A DNA stretch of 55,510 nt from an uncultured Lentisphaerota bacterium (GTDB lineage Bacteria > Verrucomicrobiota > Lentisphaeria > Victivallales > UBA1829), in contig ONQZ01000043.1 in assembly GCA_900320095.1 (NCBI GenBank), forward strand, positions 1 to 55,510, in the 5' to 3' direction. Position 1 is the first letter of the stretch; each line of letters opens with the position of its first letter. Under the pieces are notes generated by a model that ran no database searches, was not told the origin of the DNA, and worked only from the letters and a program-made list of their open reading frames with translations. Both the position numbers and the translations under genes were made by a program. Positions 52,413 through 55,510 of this stretch are shown here, piece by piece.

Positions 52413-53249
52413 TTATTTCTCCGGGGCGGGAGCCTGCGGCTTCGCGTCCTTTTTCTCCGCCTCGGCCTCTTCGATCGCCTCTTTGGCTTCCTCGATGATC
52501 TCCTTTGCCTCCTCGGCTTCTCTGGCCTCTTCCTTTGCCTCTTCGGCCTGATAGGATTTCAGCCATTCCTGGAAATCGCCCTCGGGATTGAGCGGGATGC
52601 GGAGGACGCCGTTTTCATCGGGGATGTTGGTCTCCTCCTGCGGCTTGTCCGCGGGCTTTTTGTCCTGTTTCTGCGCCGGTTTCGATGACGGCTTCTTCGC
52701 ATCGGCCTTCTTTTCGTCGGCTTTCGCCTCGGCTTTCTTGATCTCGGGTTTCGGCGGCGTGTATTTCTTCACAAAGCCGTCGAGGTACTCGGCGTAGCGT
52801 TTCGGCGGGTCGAAGTCCATGATCTCGTTGATCTTCCGGCGGTGCTTCTCCGTGCTGCCGTCGGCCTTCAGGAAATCGATGTAGATGTTTCCTTTTGCAT
52901 CCAGCAGGAGCGCGGTCGGCAGGATGGTGATGCCGAACTTCGTGCGGAGTTCCCGGTTCTGCTGGGAGAGGCTCTTCGGCTGAAGGTGGGCCGCGTTCGG
53001 GAAGTCGATCTTCAGGAGCACGAGCTTCCTGTCGGCGTAGTCCTGAAATTTCCTCTGGCTGAAGATGGTCCGTTCGAGGCTGCGGTCGGCGGCGGCGTCC
53101 GAATTTGTGAACAGGATATAGATCGGGCGCTTTGTTTTCAGCGATTCGGCTTTTGCCTTTTCGAAATCTGTGAACCACTCGCCCGCGGAAAGAGCGGGGA
53201 CGAGCACGGCTGTTGTCAGGAAACAGCAAAGGGCGAGAATAAATTTCAT
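52413..53249 (-). CDS. Secreted thioredoxin-fold protein without a CxxC site
   Basis: From the ATG at 53249 (AGAAAGGAG upstream) the product has 278 residues with a signal peptide (MKFILALCCFLTTAVLVPAL). Residues about 25-135 have a thioredoxin-like fold of the DUF255/Thioredoxin_7 kind: RPIYILFTNSDAAADRS, LVLLKIDFPN and TILPTALLLDAKGNIYIDF with the cis-proline. The CxxC position reads NSDAAAD, so it cannot do disulfide exchange. The C-terminal half is highly charged: a Lys/Ala/Pro/Asp linker, then EEAKEEAREAEEAKEIIEEA-type helix. It may be a scaffold or chaperone in the periplasm. The longer frame from 53294 crosses the promoter. Confidence 0.82.
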   Translation of the reverse strand: MKFILALCCFLTTAVLVPALSAGEWFTDFEKAKAESLKTKRPIYILFTNSDAAADRSLERTIFSQRKFQDYADRKLVLLKIDFPNAAHLQPKSLSQQNRELRTKFGITILPTALLLDAKGNIYIDFLKADGSTEKHRRKINEIMDFDPPKRYAEYLDGFVKKYTPPKPEIKKAEAKADEKKADAKKPSSKPAQKQDKKPADKPQEETNIPDENGVLRIPLNPEGDFQEWLKSYQAEEAKEEAREAEEAKEIIEEAKEAIEEAEAEKKDAKPQAPAPEK

Positions 53250-53295
53250 GGCATCACTCCTTTCTGTTGAGGATTGTTTGTCATTTTCAGCCATA

Positions 53296-53323
53296 ACTAT
53301 ACCACAAAAACGGAGAAAGTCAA
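53296..53323 (-). promoter_or_regulatory. Promoter of the thioredoxin-fold gene
   Basis: Minus-strand TTGACT (53318-53323), 16 bases, TATAGT (53296-53301). Confidence 0.65.
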
Positions 53324-53351
53324 GCCGGAATGGCGGTATGTTTCCTCCGGT

Positions 53352-55510
53352 TCAGCTCAAAACCTTCATAAGCGAATCCTGCGTGACGGGCTTCATGACG
53401 ATGCCGTCGAACATGCTCATGTCGAAGTTCGAGGAGTTTTCCGTGTCGGCGGTGACGGCATACATTTTGATGCCGGCCCAGTCCGGATTCGAGCGGATCG
53501 CGGTCGCCAGTTCCATGCCGTTCATCTCAGGCATCCAGAGGTCGAACAGGCCGATGTCGGGCTTTGTTGTCTTCATCAGCTCGAGTGCCTTTGCGCCGGA
53601 CGGCGCGGAGACCGGATCGAATCCCATCTTGCGGAGCATGGCGCAGAGGACTTTTACGTTGAGCGGGACGTCGTCGACGACGAGGATCTTCTTCGTAAGG
53701 TCGAGCTTGCCTCTGCTTGTCTGTTCATCCTGCCTGAGCTCAGCGTTGGCGCAGATTTCGATTTCGGGGAGCAGGATGGTGAACACGCTGCCCTTGCCGA
53801 GCGTGCTTTCGACCGTGAGGGAGCCCTTCATGCAGTCGACAAGACGTTTCGCTATGGAGAGTCCGAGGCCGGTTCCGTTTTCCGTGCGGATGCCGCGGTA
53901 GGATGACTTGTCCTGCACGAACGGCTCGAAGATCTTGGAGAGGGATTCCTTCGAGATGCCGCATCCGGTGTCGGCGACGCGGATGGTGATGGCGCCGTGT
54001 TTTTCGTTGAGCTTGAAGAATGCGAGCGAGACGGTGACGGACCCCTCTTTCGTGAACTTGACGGCGTTGCCGATGATGTTCAGGAGGACCTGCCGGAGGC
54101 GGCGTTCGTCCAGGTTGAGAATCGGGAGGTCGTCCGGGACGGTCGTGATGAGGTCGATCCCTTGGGATTGCGCCTTGGCCGTGAAGACTGCTTTCAGCTC
54201 GAACATGAGTTCGCGCAGGTTGGTCGGCTCCGGCTGGATGATCATCTGGTCTGCGTCGAGTTTGGAGAGGTCGAGGATGTCGTTGATGAGGGAGAGCAGG
54301 GCATTGCCCGCGTAATGGATGCTGCGGAGGTATTCGCTCGCCTCTTTGCGCGGGAGGGATTCGTCCTGGAGCAGCTGGCTGAATCCGAGGATAGCGTTGA
54401 GCGGCGTGCGTATCTCGTGGCTCATGGTGGCGAGGAAGAGGCTCTTCGCCTTCGCCGCGGATTCGGCTGCCTTGATCGCGTTGTGCAGCTCTGTGACGTC
54501 GCTGCTGCACCCGAAGATGAGCAGGCGCCCGGACGTGTCCCTGAACGCGACGTGGGAGATCTGCGCCACGCCGAAACCGTCGTGCGTGGGCACGTCGACG
54601 AGGTGTGTGCAGACTTCGCCGATGCGTTTGGCGGCTTCGTCGTCCATGTCCTGGAACGACTTTGCGAGCTCCGGCTCGAAAAGGCCGGCGTAGTTCGTGC
54701 CGATGATTTTGTCCTCGGTCGTGTTGAGCTGGTAGCAGTATTTCTGGTTCGCCATGAGAAGCCGGTAACCGTCGTCGTAATCGCGCACGGTGACGGTGTT
54801 TGGCATGATGCTGAAGAGCGTCTTCAGGAAGAGCATCGCGTTCGCCGCCTCGGTTTCCAGGTCGCGGACCTTCGTGATGTCCTGGATCATGAAGAAAAAC
54901 CGCTGATGTTTCCTGCGTGCGGACTTGTCCTTCACGGCGGTGATGCGGAAATGGCGGCGTTTGCCGAAGAAGTCGCTGCGGAAGGTGCATTCGAGCATGT
55001 CGGAGTTGCCGTGGAAGAGCGCGCGCCGCTGCGTGAGGTAGTTCTGCAGGTCGTCCGCGAGGATCCAGTCCTCGGCCTGAACTCGTTTGCCGTTTTCGAA
55101 GGGCCAGATGGCGTCGGAGGGCGACGGCGCGTCGAACGTGTCGGTCTCGGGCGTGTAGTAGAAATAGCCGAGTCCGGCGAGGGATGTCGCGGTCTGGAGC
55201 GCGTGCGTCTTGCGGTCGAGTTCCTCGCGGCGTTCGTATTCCTCCGTGATGTCGCGGAAGACGACGATCGCGCCGAGGAGGGCGTTCTTCGCGCCGCGGA
55301 TGGGGGAGGTCGAGGTGGAAATGCGGCGCTTTGTCCCGTCCTTGGCGGTGATCGTGAGGCTGTCGCTGTTGGTGACGATGCGGTTTTCGCGGATGGCGGT
55401 CTCGATGGGCGAGAGCGTGGCGGAGCCGTCGGGCGACGCGGTGTTGAAGACTTCCTGAACGGTCTTGCCTTCGGCTTCCGTCTGCGTGAACCCGGTCATT
55501 TTCTCGGCGG
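53352..55510 (-). CDS. PAS-containing hybrid sensor histidine kinase, N-terminus outside window
   Basis: The frame runs to the window edge with no start; the edge reads AEKMTGFTQTEAEGK, the middle of a PAS domain, so the first part is missing. At least 719 codons are present. Two more PAS-like regions follow. The kinase core has ATMSHEIRTPLNAILGFSQL (phospho-histidine codon at 54417-54419), NIIGNAVKFTKEGSV, VADTGCGISKESLSKIFEPF and GTGLGLSIAKRLV. A C-terminal receiver domain has ILVVDDVPLNVKVL, the phospho-acceptor Asp in IGLFDLWMPEMNG and a final KPVTQDSL. It probably senses a small ligand or redox state through PAS and passes phosphate to its own receiver. No output partner is adjacent. Confidence 0.93.
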   Translation of the reverse strand, partial: AEKMTGFTQTEAEGKTVQEVFNTASPDGSATLSPIETAIRENRIVTNSDSLTITAKDGTKRRISTSTSPIRGAKNALLGAIVVFRDITEEYERREELDRKTHALQTATSLAGLGYFYYTPETDTFDAPSPSDAIWPFENGKRVQAEDWILADDLQNYLTQRRALFHGNSDMLECTFRSDFFGKRRHFRITAVKDKSARRKHQRFFFMIQDITKVRDLETEAANAMLFLKTLFSIMPNTVTVRDYDDGYRLLMANQKYCYQLNTTEDKIIGTNYAGLFEPELAKSFQDMDDEAAKRIGEVCTHLVDVPTHDGFGVAQISHVAFRDTSGRLLIFGCSSDVTELHNAIKAAESAAKAKSLFLATMSHEIRTPLNAILGFSQLLQDESLPRKEASEYLRSIHYAGNALLSLINDILDLSKLDADQMIIQPEPTNLRELMFELKAVFTAKAQSQGIDLITTVPDDLPILNLDERRLRQVLLNIIGNAVKFTKEGSVTVSLAFFKLNEKHGAITIRVADTGCGISKESLSKIFEPFVQDKSSYRGIRTENGTGLGLSIAKRLVDCMKGSLTVESTLGKGSVFTILLPEIEICANAELRQDEQTSRGKLDLTKKILVVDDVPLNVKVLCAMLRKMGFDPVSAPSGAKALELMKTTKPDIGLFDLWMPEMNGMELATAIRSNPDWAGIKMYAVTADTENSSNFDMSMFDGIVMKPVTQDSLMKVLS

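Overview
The window looks like a GC-rich, Gram-negative member of the PVC superphylum, most likely a Lentisphaerota (Victivallales-type) or Kiritimatiellota bacterium. This rests on pseudopilins with the RFTLIELLVVIAIIGILAG signature, a C39-like protein carrying strand-loop-strand repeats, lipoproteins, a heptosyltransferase (implying LPS) and deoxyxylulose-pathway isoprenoid genes. The taxonomic call is inference from gene style, not from a marker gene. No rRNA, tRNA, CRISPR array or insertion sequence was seen.

Layout. 1-6.3 kb: a truncated surface-type C39-like repeat protein, a large secreted protein of unknown function, a small acidic protein and an MscS channel. 6.3-10.8 kb: an accessory island bounded by clusters of short perfect hairpins. 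It holds a WYL regulator with a palindromic operator, a strikingly AT-rich gene, an FtsK-like protein whose ATPase motifs are destroyed, and a Sel1-repeat protein. 10.8-16.4 kb (minus strand): a DnaQ-like exonuclease, glycogen phosphorylase and two membrane-linked glycosyltransferases. 16.8-21.2 kb: a complete gcvT-gcvH-gcvPA-gcvPB operon. 21.4-27.3 kb: metY-dtd-ispC-rseP-ispG. 27.4-29.8 kb: two pseudopilins and a PSP1/RicT-like protein. 30-35.2 kb: hisF, malic enzyme, panC and a sodium:neurotransmitter-type symporter with a fused C-terminal domain that is probably frameshifted. 35.2-41.3 kb: flavodoxin-type proteins, an EI24 membrane protein, a zinc-ribbon lipoprotein, a GH5 lipoprotein, a GNAT enzyme, trpF and coaX. 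41.4-47.2 kb (minus strand): a type IV pilus motor operon (two PilB-like ATPases, PilT, PilC). 47.4-55.5 kb: a phosphoesterase, a heptosyltransferase, a secreted unknown, a GH39 enzyme with a histone-H1-like tail, a thioredoxin-fold protein without CxxC and a truncated hybrid histidine kinase.

Regulation. Seventeen places upstream of genes show the same vegetative-type promoter, TTGAAA or close variants, 16-17 bp, then TATAGT, TATATT or TATTGT. Ribosome sites are often AGAAAGG placed 8-11 bases before ATG. Several gene pairs overlap by ATGA.

The most unusual unit is the four-gene cassette at 6724-10611. Its regulator is of the WYL class that controls several anti-phage systems. Its FtsK-like protein has lost the Walker A lysine, the Walker B aspartate and other conserved residues while the rest of the fold is kept. 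The neighbouring AT-rich protein may carry a domain resembling the FtsK alpha domain. I know of no described system with this composition; a defence or FtsK-decoy role is a hypothesis.
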